Origin: Polyangiaceae bacterium
GTDB lineage: Bacteria > Myxococcota_A > Polyangia > Polyangiales > Polyangiaceae
NCBI GenBank assembly: GCA_016715885.1
Contig: JADJXL010000028.1
Location: forward strand, 992,001-1,056,000
Length of the DNA stretch: 64,000 nucleotides
Direction: 5' to 3'
Part shown: in pieces, positions 8,143 to 17,081 of the stretch
How the letters are laid out: each line of letters begins with the position of its first letter
Position numbering within the stretch: position 1 is the stretch's first letter
Notes under the pieces: model-generated
What the model was told of the DNA's origin: nothing
Database searches by the model: none
What the model saw: the letters and a program-made list of their open reading frames with translations, nothing else
Program-made: the position numbers and the translations under genes

Positions 8143-9534
8143 TCAGGCGTCTTCCGAGCCCATGGGCGCCGGAAGGTAACTGTCTCGGGGCCCCGGAGCA
8201 GACAGTGGCGCGTCGCTCGGTCGTTCTTCGACATCTTCGACGGCATCTTCGACGAAAATTGCGTCGGTGATGTCCTCGGCGTTCAGTTCTTCACGTGCCG
8301 AGCTCAGATCACGCGAGGTTTGGTCGAGACGATCGGCGAGGACGCCCAGGAACTGCCAGAGCAACTTGACCGCAAGCTCGGCTTCCTTGCGCAAGACCTC
8401 GAAAAAGTCGCTGCGATGCAGGACGATGAGCTCACTCGGCTCGGATGCCGTCACGGTTGCCGATCGCGGCACGGCGCGAATCAGCGCCATCTCGCCGAAG
8501 TGTTCCCCAGGTCCGAAATCGTTGAGAACAGTTTCGCCGCGACTGACGCGCACTTCGCCCGAGAGCACGATGAACAGCTCGTCGCCGCGATCGCCCTCTT
8601 GCACGACGACTTGACCCGGGTCGTACGAAACGACCTCGGCGACCTGCATGATGCGCAGCATCTCGCGCTCGTTGAGGCGCGCGAAGAGCGGCATCTTCGA
8701 GAGCAGCTCGCGCTTGAGCTGAAGTCTTCGTGCACGACTGTCGTCACGTTCGTCGCCTTTGCCGAGACGAACGATGATGGCGGTGATGTTGTCCTTGCCG
8801 CCCTTGCGATTCGCTAGCTCCAGCAGAGCCGTTGCTGTCGCATCACCATCTTCGTCTTCGAGGTACGGTTCGAGCTCGGCGGTGTGCGCGATGTATCCAT
8901 GCAAGCCGTCGGACGCGAGGAGGAATTGATCCCCAGGTAAAACCTCGATCGTGAGCGTGTCGACTTCGACGCGTTCGTACACGCCCACCGCGCGCGTGAT
9001 CGCGTTCTTCTGAGCGACCTTGTCGATCTGTTCGCGCGTGAGTTTTCCGCGCTTGATGAGCTCGTTGTAGACGGTGTGATCTTCGGTGATCTGTTGGGCC
9101 GAGCCGTCGCGCAGCAAGTAGATGCGACTGTCCCCGACGTGCGCGATGAATCCGTACGAGCCGACGATGAGCAGCGCGGAGAGCGTGGTGCCCATGCCGC
9201 GTTTGTTCGTGTCGGCTTTCGCTTCGTCGTGAATTTTTGCGCATGCGCGCTGCACGGCGGTCTCGAGGACGCCGAGGATTTCCTTGGATCCGATGCGCGC
9301 ACTCACACCCTCGTCGGTGTACTTGTCGATGACGTCGCGATTTTTCTTGACCTCTTCGTGAATGATCCGCACCGCAATTGCGCTCGCGACCTCGCCCGCA
9401 GCATGGCCGCCCATGCCGTCCGCGACGATGGAAAGCGCGAGCTTCTTGTCGACGAGGAAGTTGTCCTCGTTGTGGTCACGAACGCGACCCACATCGGTGG
9501 CTGCGTAGAACTGGATCGTGTCGGACGACGGCAT
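8143..9534 (-). CDS. PP2C-type Ser/Thr phosphatase fused to cyclic-nucleotide-binding domain
   Basis: This 463-residue protein has two domains. Residues 8-258 are a bacterial PP2C phosphatase: GRVRDHNEDN (16-25), VADGMGGHAAGE (37-48), AHVGDSRIY (131-139), LLASDGLHGY (205-214) and GGKDNITAI (245-253) carry the metal-binding aspartates. Residues 281-395 form a cAMP/cGMP-receptor-type beta-roll with a recognisable phosphate cassette (GEMALIRAVPRSATVTA, 347-363). The C-terminal 60 residues are acidic. The enzyme should remove phosphate from Ser/Thr-kinase targets, perhaps controlled by a cyclic nucleotide. The window also has a Ser/Thr kinase at 59-61 kb, but it is far away and no link is shown. 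The gene appears to be monocistronic. Confidence 0.92.
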   Translation of the reverse strand: MPSSDTIQFYAATDVGRVRDHNEDNFLVDKKLALSIVADGMGGHAAGEVASAIAVRIIHEEVKKNRDVIDKYTDEGVSARIGSKEILGVLETAVQRACAKIHDEAKADTNKRGMGTTLSALLIVGSYGFIAHVGDSRIYLLRDGSAQQITEDHTVYNELIKRGKLTREQIDKVAQKNAITRAVGVYERVEVDTLTIEVLPGDQFLLASDGLHGYIAHTAELEPYLEDEDGDATATALLELANRKGGKDNITAIIVRLGKGDERDDSRARRLQLKRELLSKMPLFARLNEREMLRIMQVAEVVSYDPGQVVVQEGDRGDELFIVLSGEVRVSRGETVLNDFGPGEHFGEMALIRAVPRSATVTASEPSELIVLHRSDFFEVLRKEAELAVKLLWQFLGVLADRLDQTSRDLSSAREELNAEDITDAIFVEDAVEDVEERPSDAPLSAPGPRDSYLPAPMGSEDA

Positions 9535-9822
9535 CGCCCCGCGAGGCTACCATGGGCGTTCGCGCGCTCTCCACTTCTTGGTTTCTTTTGATGAAGCGGT
9601 GGGGTCGATGAGCAGTCACATGCGTTTCGTCGCACGCGTCTAGCTTGCAAACGGTTGGGTTTGTCGGAGCACTTCGCCACCCGCAACGTTTCAGGTGCTC
9701 ACACGGACAAACCCGGCCCTGCCAAACCTCTTGCGGTCCGACTGCACTTCGATTGTAGGGATTGGAAATATGGGGAAATCGAGCGGATTTGCGGCCTGAA
9801 TACCTGATCGATATTCAACGGG

Positions 9823-10050
9823 CTACTCGTCTTCGGATTCGTCTTCCGGCATTGCGTCTTCGTCATCCGCTTCGACTTCGCGCAGCGTGGTGTCGACCAT
9901 CATGGCCGATTCTTCCTCGGGCGGCGGGGCCGGCGGATCCTCTCGCTCATCGATGGGCTCGTCCACGTGGCACGCCGAGGCCAAGGTGACAAACACGATG
10001 CCGACAAACAGGTGGACCAACGAACGTCGGCTGCTCGAATTTCGACGCAT
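9823..10050 (-). CDS. Small acidic lipoprotein
   Basis: This reading frame is open much further upstream, but the ATG at 10050 has a good ribosome-binding site (GGGAGA, 7 nt away) and begins a typical lipoprotein signal sequence: two arginines, a hydrophobic core VHLFVGIVFVTLA and the lipobox LASAC (cysteine at residue 27). The mature part is only about 48 residues. It is almost wholly Asp/Glu/Pro and has no predicted fold, so it may be a tethered acidic tail exposed in the periplasm or on the cell surface. The function is unknown. Confidence 0.6.
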   Translation of the reverse strand: MRRNSSSRRSLVHLFVGIVFVTLASACHVDEPIDEREDPPAPPPEEESAMMVDTTLREVEADDEDAMPEDESEDE

Positions 10051-10515
10051 TGCAGTATCTCCCTTACCCCCACCTCGGCGACAAACCACTTTCATTCCCT
10101 CGGTAAACGTATGCCATCGCTGCACGAGTGTGAATTTGCGGGCATTGTCCAGAGCGGCTTGCTCTAGGCATGTCCCAAGGTTTGCAAGGCATGGGCCACC
10201 TCGAGTTTCGCCGAAATCGTGCGGTTTTACGGTGTACCGTGTCAAAGCTTTCGCGCGAAAACATCGGTAGTGCGCAAAAGCTTGGGCACGTGGACAAACG
10301 TGCTCGGCCCGCTGTCGCAATGCGCAAATATCCTGCGTTGCGCAATCGAAAACCGGCCATGCACTTTCGAAGTTGCAAAACAGCCAGCGCCCACATCGTT
10401 TGTGGTCAAACGTTCGACAGGATCTCGCAAGACCGCACCGAGCAAAAAGAAGACCGCAAAACCGCGACGCAGCCATGCCTTGTCGAAAACGCCGAGTTGC
10501 GCCTATCTTCGCGCG
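10051..10515. other. Intergenic region upstream of the type VI operon
   Basis: This 465-bp stretch separates the divergently transcribed small lipoprotein gene and vgrG. The vgrG frame stays open back to a GTG at 10219. The translation of that extension is rich in Cys, Lys and Arg and resembles no part of VgrG, so I read it as non-coding. It must carry the promoters of both flanking genes, but I could not identify convincing -35/-10 or -24/-12 elements by eye. Confidence 0.4.
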
Positions 10516-13140
10516 ATGCCAGCGCCGGATGTGAAGTCCCAACAAGGTGAATCGTTCTTCTTCGCGGCCGGTCCCCATCAGGCCGGCGAGCTACGAATCA
10601 CCTCGTTCACGGGCCGAGAACGGCTCTCCAAACCGTTTGACCTCCAAGTTGTCGTCACGTTCTCCGGACCAGAGGACCAAGAAAAGCTCATCACCACCAT
10701 CGTCGGACAAGCGGCGTGGTTACGCATCGAGCACGAACAGGCGCCGCACACCATCGGTGGCATCGTCGCAAGCGCCACGTTTGCCGGGTCGCACACGCAA
10801 GGCACGAGCTACAAGCTGCGACTCGTTCCAACGTTGTGGAGGCTCTCGCGCCGCAAAAACACACGCATTTTCCAAGACCTCGACGTGACCACCATCGTCT
10901 CGATGCTCCTCGACGAACACCGCGTGGTCCATCGCTTCAGTTTGTCCAGGAAATACCCACTACGCGCCTACTGCGTGCAGTACGATGAAACCGATCTCGC
11001 TTTCGTCATGCGGCTGCTCGCCGAAGAGGGCATCGCATTTTATTTCGATCACACCTCTCCGCCTGCGTCTGTTTTGGTGATGACCGACAGCCTGCTCCTC
11101 ACGCCCATGATATGCGGCTCGCCGGCGCTCCTGTTTCGGCGCGAAATGCCGGGAATGCCGCCTCGAGAAGATCACGTGCTCGAAATGGACGCACAGCGCA
11201 CCGTCAAGCCTTCGGCGCTGCGCGTACGGGATTATGATTTTCAAAGGCCACGAATGGATCTCGCTGGCGCGGCGACTTCGGCCGAAAAGCTTTCTCCTGG
11301 CGTCGATCTGGACCATTACGAACATCACGGGGAATACGAAGAGTCCGATGCGCGGGACGAAGAAGCGACCGTCGTGCTCGAACAGCTTCGCCGGCGCATG
11401 CGCATCAGCACTGGGCGCACGCCTTGTCGAAGGCTCGCTCCAGGGCATCGCTTCACGCTTGCGGACCACGAAGATGCGTCGCTCGACGGCGATTTTTTGG
11501 TATTGCGCGTCGATCATCGCGGCTATGGCGCCGGGGCAAACCCTCCAGGCACGCCGACGTACGAGGCGACGTTTCGCTGCACGTCTGCTGCAGAAGGTTT
11601 GCGCCCCAAGCGTCCCGCGCGTTTCGTGCGGCAAGTCGTCGAATCAGCGACGGTCACGGGTCCGGCGGGACAAGAGATACACACGGACGAATACGGACGA
11701 ATACGGGTGCATTTTCATTGGGATGCCAAGCCCGATATGGGCAAAAATTCGTGCTGGATTCGCGTGGCGCAAAATTGGGCCGGTGAAGGCTGGGGGTTTC
11801 AATTCATTCCGCGCATCGGTATGGAAGTGCTCGTCACGTTTCTCGGTGGCGACTTGGATCGTCCCGTCGTCATTGGATGTTTACCGAATGCAACACATCC
11901 GCCACCTCATCCGCTTCCTACGGGAGCCGCAAAAAGCGGTATTCGCACGCAGTCGACGCCGGGAGGAGGCGGTTACAATGAAATTGCCTTCGACGACACG
12001 GCAGGCAGCGAAGTGCTTTCGCTACACGCGCAAAAGTCATTCATTCAAGAAATCGGCGACGACGTATCGGCAACGGTCGGTGGGAATCGCCGCACGAGCG
12101 TCGCGGGTACCGATTCATTGGACGTGCAAGGCATGCGAACGGTGACCGTCGCCGCAGGATTACGCGAAGAAATCATGGGCGATCACGAACGGTTCGTCAT
12201 GGGCGCGACGAAGCTCGAGCATTTCGGCAATCGCGAGGTCATTGCGTATGCGCATGATCAGGCCCGCGTCGATGGTTCGCTGGTGCGAACGATTCGCGGT
12301 GATGCGGTCATCACGACGGCGGGGCATGCGACCGTGACGATTGGCACTTCGGACATGGGCGAGGCGCAGGCGCAGGTATCGGGCACGTTGGTCGTTGGAG
12401 CCACCAAAGGATTGCGTCTCGTTTGCGATGAAAGGATTACGCTGGCCGTAGGCGACAATGCCATTACAATCGATTCCGAAGGCATTACGCTGGACGCGAA
12501 AAACGTTCGCATCATGGGCGCGGAATCGGTATCTGCGTCAGGTCCCGGACCCGCTATGACGCTCGCCGAAGAAGCGCAGATCAGCGCCAAGGCCATTCGG
12601 CTATTCGCGAAAGAGGCGCGCGTCGAGCTCGAGGAAGACGCCATCGTCAAGGGGCGCAAGGTGCTGCTCAATTGCAAGGCAAGCGATCCGAGCGAAAAAG
12701 ACGACGACAAGAAGAAAGAGATGAAGCAGATCAGCCTGCGATTTACGGATACAGCGGGCGAACCTTACGCAAAAAAACATTATCGCACGGGCGTTTCGGG
12801 CATCATTTCCGAGGGAGAAACCAGTGCGGATGGCGACGTGAAAGTCGACGTACCCGTGGACGCGAAGATCATGCAAATTCGGCTATGGGTGAGGGATTAT
12901 CCGGAAGGACAAACCAAAGATTACTCGATTACCTTGGCGGAGGAATTGCCGCCGGTCGACACGGTGCGGGGTGTAAAGCAACGCTTGGGGAATCTCGGAT
13001 ATTATGATGGGCCGATCAATGATGACGCGAGCACGCTGAAGGGGCCGCTCGGGCGATTTCAGCGCGACAAGGGACTCGAAGTGACAGGCACGATTGACGA
13101 CGCGACGAAGGCGGAGCTCGAGAAAGTTCACGGGCATTGA
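10516..13140 (+). CDS. vgrG: Type VI secretion tip protein VgrG with peptidoglycan-binding tail
   Basis: An 874-residue VgrG spike protein. The N-terminal half is the gp27-like base (FTGRERLSKPFDLQV near the start; YDETDLAFVMRLLAEEGIAF in the middle). It is followed by the gp5 OB-fold (DEYGRIRVHFHWDAKPD, SCWIRVAQNWAGEGWG, IPRIGMEVLVTFLGGDLDRP) and the repetitive beta-helix needle. After it comes a transthyretin-like extension (about 740-810; SLRFTDTAGEPYAKKHYRTG) and, at 814-874, a peptidoglycan-binding PG_binding_1 domain. The ATG at 10516 matches the conserved N-terminus. The next gene starts 1 bp after the stop. In known systems such tails carry or dock effectors. No structural type VI genes (sheath, baseplate, ClpV) lie in this window, so this is an orphan VgrG island. 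Confidence 0.95.
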   Translation: MPAPDVKSQQGESFFFAAGPHQAGELRITSFTGRERLSKPFDLQVVVTFSGPEDQEKLITTIVGQAAWLRIEHEQAPHTIGGIVASATFAGSHTQGTSYKLRLVPTLWRLSRRKNTRIFQDLDVTTIVSMLLDEHRVVHRFSLSRKYPLRAYCVQYDETDLAFVMRLLAEEGIAFYFDHTSPPASVLVMTDSLLLTPMICGSPALLFRREMPGMPPREDHVLEMDAQRTVKPSALRVRDYDFQRPRMDLAGAATSAEKLSPGVDLDHYEHHGEYEESDARDEEATVVLEQLRRRMRISTGRTPCRRLAPGHRFTLADHEDASLDGDFLVLRVDHRGYGAGANPPGTPTYEATFRCTSAAEGLRPKRPARFVRQVVESATVTGPAGQEIHTDEYGRIRVHFHWDAKPDMGKNSCWIRVAQNWAGEGWGFQFIPRIGMEVLVTFLGGDLDRPVVIGCLPNATHPPPHPLPTGAAKSGIRTQSTPGGGGYNEIAFDDTAGSEVLSLHAQKSFIQEIGDDVSATVGGNRRTSVAGTDSLDVQGMRTVTVAAGLREEIMGDHERFVMGATKLEHFGNREVIAYAHDQARVDGSLVRTIRGDAVITTAGHATVTIGTSDMGEAQAQVSGTLVVGATKGLRLVCDERITLAVGDNAITIDSEGITLDAKNVRIMGAESVSASGPGPAMTLAEEAQISAKAIRLFAKEARVELEEDAIVKGRKVLLNCKASDPSEKDDDKKKEMKQISLRFTDTAGEPYAKKHYRTGVSGIISEGETSADGDVKVDVPVDAKIMQIRLWVRDYPEGQTKDYSITLAEELPPVDTVRGVKQRLGNLGYYDGPINDDASTLKGPLGRFQRDKGLEVTGTIDDATKAELEKVHGH

Positions 13141-13141
13141 T

Positions 13142-15511
13142 ATGGCAAAAGGGGACGCTCAGGCAAACGCGCCGGACGAATCGGGTGGTCACAAGGCTAC
13201 GTTCGATGCAAACACGACCATTGCCGAAAGTGCCGACTACGGTGACGAGCCGCCGCGCATTTTGATGGGGATCAACGATGCACCCGTGCAAGCGCCCGAT
13301 GGAGCGGTTTTCAAAGACGGCGAAATCGAAAAGCACGAGCTCGAGGGGCCGTTCGACAAAGACAAACTGCTCACGGTACTGAAGACCGTGCGAAAGCGCC
13401 TCGGCGAAAGTTACGATGCGGTGTGGAAGACGCAGGCAAAACCCATCGAAGCTTGGGGCAAAGACAAGAACGAAGAGCGCTGGGCGCAGATGTTTGCGGA
13501 GCGTTATGTCGGAATCACCTATGGTGGGCCCGGACAATCGTATTTCGGCGGAGGTCACTGGGATGCGTTCATTTTTTCGCGGGCGCAGCCGCGCATGCGC
13601 AAAGTGACGCTTTACGAATACGATGCGGTCGAAAGAAATCAACACGTCATCGCTCGTCGCGGCACGACGCAAGTCGCCGATTGGACCGATCCTGAAAATA
13701 TCACGGCCAAACACGAGCGCCCACCCAATCAATGTTACCTCGGTGAATGGGAAGAGAACAAGGATCCGGCCATTCCGATCATCGGTGCCTGCCAGCAGAC
13801 GACGTCGTACGGCGCCATTGCGCATGGGTTCACGGTCGAAGACGATTTGCAATATGCGGGTTATGCTGCATCCGAAGCATCGGGCGGACTGCCCATTTTC
13901 ACGGGAAAGAAGCCGATTGGGTTCCCCGGCGAGCCTTCGGCGGGCGGGAAGTTTTATTCTGTCGGCAGCAAGGGCGCGGGAGAAACAAAATTCGATTCCC
14001 TCACGGATTTGAAAGTGTTGTGCAAGCCGTCCTTTGCTTGCGATCCCAAGAACATCGATCCGCCGATGGCGCCTGGAACGATCATCACGTACAATCCACA
14101 CGGATTCATCAAAAGCGTTCAGGCGATGCTCACGCCTTTCGAGGAAAAGGTGGAAACCATGCGCGTGCGCGCCGAAATCTGCCGAGCGATGCAAGGCGAT
14201 CCCAACGTGCACCATCCTTATAGCCCACCTGGGCGTGATTGGATCAAAGCGCCGGTACCGACGGAAGAACGGATCAACAATTGGCTGAAAGCAGTCACGA
14301 ATCCGGCGATTCCGTCGAAGAATAGAAACGAGCCGGACGACGTCTACAAGGCCCGAAAAGCGAAATGGGATGCCGCGCGGCGTGCCGAGGCGGACAAGTA
14401 CCAAAAGACGAGGGAAAACCCCGAAGAGAGAACGCTCGAATTGCCCACGTCGGTGCAAGATCCAGGCTCGCACATTGCTTTCGTATTGCGTGTATCGGGT
14501 GAAGACGATCCAGCCAAGAGGCGCGTGCAGCTCTTTGATACGAGCAGCAATACGGCCTACTGGGTCATGGAGGCTCAGGCCCGTCGCGGATTGATTGCGC
14601 GGCCCATGGAAGGCGGAATCATGGATGGATGCGCTTTTCCGAATAGCTCGCGAAAACAAGCGACCCAAATCCCCGCGAATTCGCCCATGGTCGGCATTGG
14701 AGTGACTCCGAAGCCCGATCCGGCGCGGCTCGATGCCCATTTGAAGGCGCTCGAAAATGCGCGCCCCGTGGGTCTCTTGCGATTCGTGCTCACGATGCGC
14801 AAACCGCCCGAAGTGCCGAAGCCTCCGTCGCCCTGGGCCAAACCCGCGGCGAAGAACCCCGCCGATGCGCTCGGGCCGACGTTATTTCCCAATCGATACA
14901 CGTGGGCGGGTGAAGTGCACGACGACGAAATCCTCTACATTAGTCGATTGCTGCGCATGTATGGGGACAAACCCGACCAAAATTTTTACTTGAGCAAGCT
15001 CTTGCGATCGCTTCGCGCAACGCCATACTTCACGCACGTGCAAGCGTGGTGGTTCGTCTTCATGCCGACAGGCCTTTTTGCCAAATCGATGTGGGCTCGC
15101 GGCGCGCGCGAAATGCGCCCCCGCGATTTCGCCAGCAAAGTGCTGAAGCTGCCGAAGTATTTCGACAAGAAGACCCCGAAAGGCGCGTTTCCTGACCCTT
15201 GGGCAGGTCGATCGGACGTCAAACTCGGGCCTCATTATCGATTGACGCACGTCCTCACAGCAACCGGTTCGGATGTGCCCGGGCGCGTGGGCAAGGCATT
15301 TACGTGGTGCCGATTGAAATCGGCATTGTCCGATGGCGGCGACACGTCGCTCAAAGCCGATGGTTTCTCGGTGCCCAAAGACATCTACGAGATCATGCAG
15401 ACGCTCGGGGCCGCGGGCGAATACACGACGGCAAGGCTGAAGGGTGCCATACCCGACCCCGACGACGGACGTGCTGGGGACGACGAGATCGATTGGTTCC
15501 GTTACGGATGA
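13142..15511 (+). CDS. Candidate type VI effector with possible papain-like (NlpC/CHAP-type) core
   Basis: A 789-residue protein that starts 1 bp after the vgrG stop, the usual place for cargo. It has no signal peptide, consistent with injection rather than Sec export. Reading by eye, C217 in GACQQTTSYGA, the strand PGTIITYNPHGF (311-322), H444 in GSHIAFVLRV (442-451) and D466 in VQLFDTSSN follow the Cys, strand, His, polar order of NlpC/P60 or CHAP peptidases. A charged helical insertion (about 323-440) would interrupt the domain. Residues 500-789 hold a second region with a hydrophobic aromatic patch (THVQAWWFVFMPTGLF) and no recognised family. If the core assignment is right, the target would be peptidoglycan. 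The assignment is tentative and another effector fold is possible. Confidence 0.72.
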   Translation: MAKGDAQANAPDESGGHKATFDANTTIAESADYGDEPPRILMGINDAPVQAPDGAVFKDGEIEKHELEGPFDKDKLLTVLKTVRKRLGESYDAVWKTQAKPIEAWGKDKNEERWAQMFAERYVGITYGGPGQSYFGGGHWDAFIFSRAQPRMRKVTLYEYDAVERNQHVIARRGTTQVADWTDPENITAKHERPPNQCYLGEWEENKDPAIPIIGACQQTTSYGAIAHGFTVEDDLQYAGYAASEASGGLPIFTGKKPIGFPGEPSAGGKFYSVGSKGAGETKFDSLTDLKVLCKPSFACDPKNIDPPMAPGTIITYNPHGFIKSVQAMLTPFEEKVETMRVRAEICRAMQGDPNVHHPYSPPGRDWIKAPVPTEERINNWLKAVTNPAIPSKNRNEPDDVYKARKAKWDAARRAEADKYQKTRENPEERTLELPTSVQDPGSHIAFVLRVSGEDDPAKRRVQLFDTSSNTAYWVMEAQARRGLIARPMEGGIMDGCAFPNSSRKQATQIPANSPMVGIGVTPKPDPARLDAHLKALENARPVGLLRFVLTMRKPPEVPKPPSPWAKPAAKNPADALGPTLFPNRYTWAGEVHDDEILYISRLLRMYGDKPDQNFYLSKLLRSLRATPYFTHVQAWWFVFMPTGLFAKSMWARGAREMRPRDFASKVLKLPKYFDKKTPKGAFPDPWAGRSDVKLGPHYRLTHVLTATGSDVPGRVGKAFTWCRLKSALSDGGDTSLKADGFSVPKDIYEIMQTLGAAGEYTTARLKGAIPDPDDGRAGDDEIDWFRYG

Positions 15512-16773
15512 GGAAACGTATGCAAATGGTATCGAAATGGATTTTGCTCGGCGCGCTCGTTTCGCTCGCCTCTGCCTGCAAGAGCGACCCTCCGGCGCCC
15601 AAGGTAACAGCCGATAGCGCGAAGCTCAAAGCTGCGGCAGCACCTTCTGCGTCCGCGTCTGCAACGACGGCCGCACCGGCACCTTATGGTCCCGACGATT
15701 TGCTGGCGGATATTCCGCGATGCGCGGACCATTGGTTGAGCAATGCGATGCACGTAACCGAGCGGTGCGAGAAAGCGCTGGCCTTGTGGTCCGAGGGGGG
15801 CGTGGAAGCTGTGGTCGCCAAACACAAGGCAGCGTGCGATGGCGGCGATGGCAAAGCGTGTACGCTGCTCATTGGGGGCCTCGGACATCCGAAATCGCCA
15901 ATGCAATCGAAAAACAAGGCCATGTTTCTCGAAGACGTGGCAGCCCTGCAAATCAAGGCGTGCGGGCTTGGCGAACCGAATGCGTGCGTGGCCATCGTCG
16001 ATCAATATACATGTTATCGGGACATCGTGCCGGGCGAAACCGTGCAGCTCAATTGTGCGACGCGAATCAATGAATGGCTGAAGGGGAAAAAGCGCGAAGA
16101 CCTTGCCGCGGCGCTCGAACCTGGCTGCAAAAAGGGTCATGCCAAGTCGTGTACCGATCGCGGTATGCATTTGAAAGCGGTCAAGGGTCAAGTCGACGAG
16201 GTGACGGATCATTATAAGAAAGGCTGCGACCTTGGAGATCCGAGAGGCTGTTGGCAGGCCGAGCTGATAGCCAAAGTCTTTGGAGACGAGGTCGAGATAC
16301 GTTCTTTGAAGTCGAAGAAGTTTGCCCTGCAGGAACGCGAGTGCCGGCGATTTCGTGATTGCCATGATATTGCTGCGGACTACGATCGCGGCTGGCATCT
16401 TCCCGAACACTTGCCCAAAATTCGCGAGCTCTTGACGTTCTATTGCGAGAAAAAAGCCCCCGACGACTCGAGCTGTGTCGAGCTCGCCGTTATGCAAGTC
16501 AAAGGCGACGGCGCCCCGGCCGATGTTGCCGCCGGCCTTGCGCGCCTAAACGCGGTGTGCGACAAACCAATTACGTCCCAAGACGACGCCGGTTGGATTG
16601 AACCGATAGCAAAAGGCTGCCGACCCCTCGCACGGTTTTACAAAGATGGCACGGGAGTCGAAAAAGATGTAGCGAAAGCAAAGGCCCTTTTGAAAAAGGT
16701 GTGCGTTCAGCGCGAAATGGCGACGATGGTCATGCAGGATGCGTGTAATGACCTCAAAGAATTAGAGAAATGA
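15508..16773 (+). CDS. Sel1-like repeat lipoprotein, candidate immunity protein
   Basis: The start (ATG at 15508) overlaps the stop of the candidate effector by 4 bp. The 421-residue product has a lipoprotein signal (ILLGALVSLASAC, cysteine near residue 24), an Ala/Ser/Pro linker and then paired helices with regularly spaced cysteines. Recurring patterns such as KAACDGGDGKACTLL, KKGCDLGDPRGCW and ARFYKDGTGVEKDVAKAKAL are Sel1-like (TPR-type) repeats. Sel1-repeat periplasmic proteins are known immunity partners of type VI effectors, for example the Tli5b proteins of Pseudomonas aeruginosa. A periplasmic lipoprotein right behind an envelope-targeting effector fits that role. Immunity is inferred, not shown. 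A Sel1-type scaffold role is the alternative. Confidence 0.75.
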   Translation: MRKRMQMVSKWILLGALVSLASACKSDPPAPKVTADSAKLKAAAAPSASASATTAAPAPYGPDDLLADIPRCADHWLSNAMHVTERCEKALALWSEGGVEAVVAKHKAACDGGDGKACTLLIGGLGHPKSPMQSKNKAMFLEDVAALQIKACGLGEPNACVAIVDQYTCYRDIVPGETVQLNCATRINEWLKGKKREDLAAALEPGCKKGHAKSCTDRGMHLKAVKGQVDEVTDHYKKGCDLGDPRGCWQAELIAKVFGDEVEIRSLKSKKFALQERECRRFRDCHDIAADYDRGWHLPEHLPKIRELLTFYCEKKAPDDSSCVELAVMQVKGDGAPADVAAGLARLNAVCDKPITSQDDAGWIEPIAKGCRPLARFYKDGTGVEKDVAKAKALLKKVCVQREMATMVMQDACNDLKELEK

Positions 16774-17081
16774 CGATGGATCCCGCTACCGCCGAACTTC
16801 ACCGTCGAGCTCGCGCCTTCGTGGCCCTCGAGCGGTATGCCGAGATTCTCGCACATGTCGCGTTCTTCGGTCGCGATCGTGCGAGTGAATTGGTGCCGCG
16901 TTTCGGTTTGTCGATGGAGCAATGGACGGTCATCGACGCAGCGTGGACCCACGAATTGGCCGAGGGCAAACGCCGGCAGCAATACGAACAGGCCGAGCGA
17001 TTCAATATGACGTTTGCAAAAACGCGCGGGTGGCTCGTCTCTACGCAGCCCGCAATGAACGCCATTCAGGGCTACCCATGA
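16770..17081 (+). CDS. Small helical protein, copy 1 of a type VI-linked family
   Basis: A 103-residue, mostly helical protein overlapping the preceding lipoprotein gene by 4 bp. Its core, ERYAEILAHVAFFGRD then VPRFGLSMEQW and DAAWTHELAEG, is clearly homologous to the N-terminal domain of the next gene's product. It has no signal peptide or membrane segment, so it should be cytoplasmic or exported with the needle. I do not recognise the family. A cytoplasmic adaptor or chaperone for loading the effector onto VgrG, or a second immunity factor, would both fit the gene order. Confidence 0.75.
   Translation: MTMDPATAELHRRARAFVALERYAEILAHVAFFGRDRASELVPRFGLSMEQWTVIDAAWTHELAEGKRRQQYEQAERFNMTFAKTRGWLVSTQPAMNAIQGYP

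Noticed and set aside
10219..10515. N-terminal extension of VgrG from a GTG
   Set aside because: The 99 extra residues are Cys/Lys/Arg-rich and do not resemble the conserved VgrG N-terminus, which begins right after the ATG at 10516.
13016..14740. 574-codon open frame on the minus strand
   Set aside because: It is antisense to the candidate effector, crosses the vgrG end and shows no motif; the plus-strand frame has the better codon pattern and coupling.
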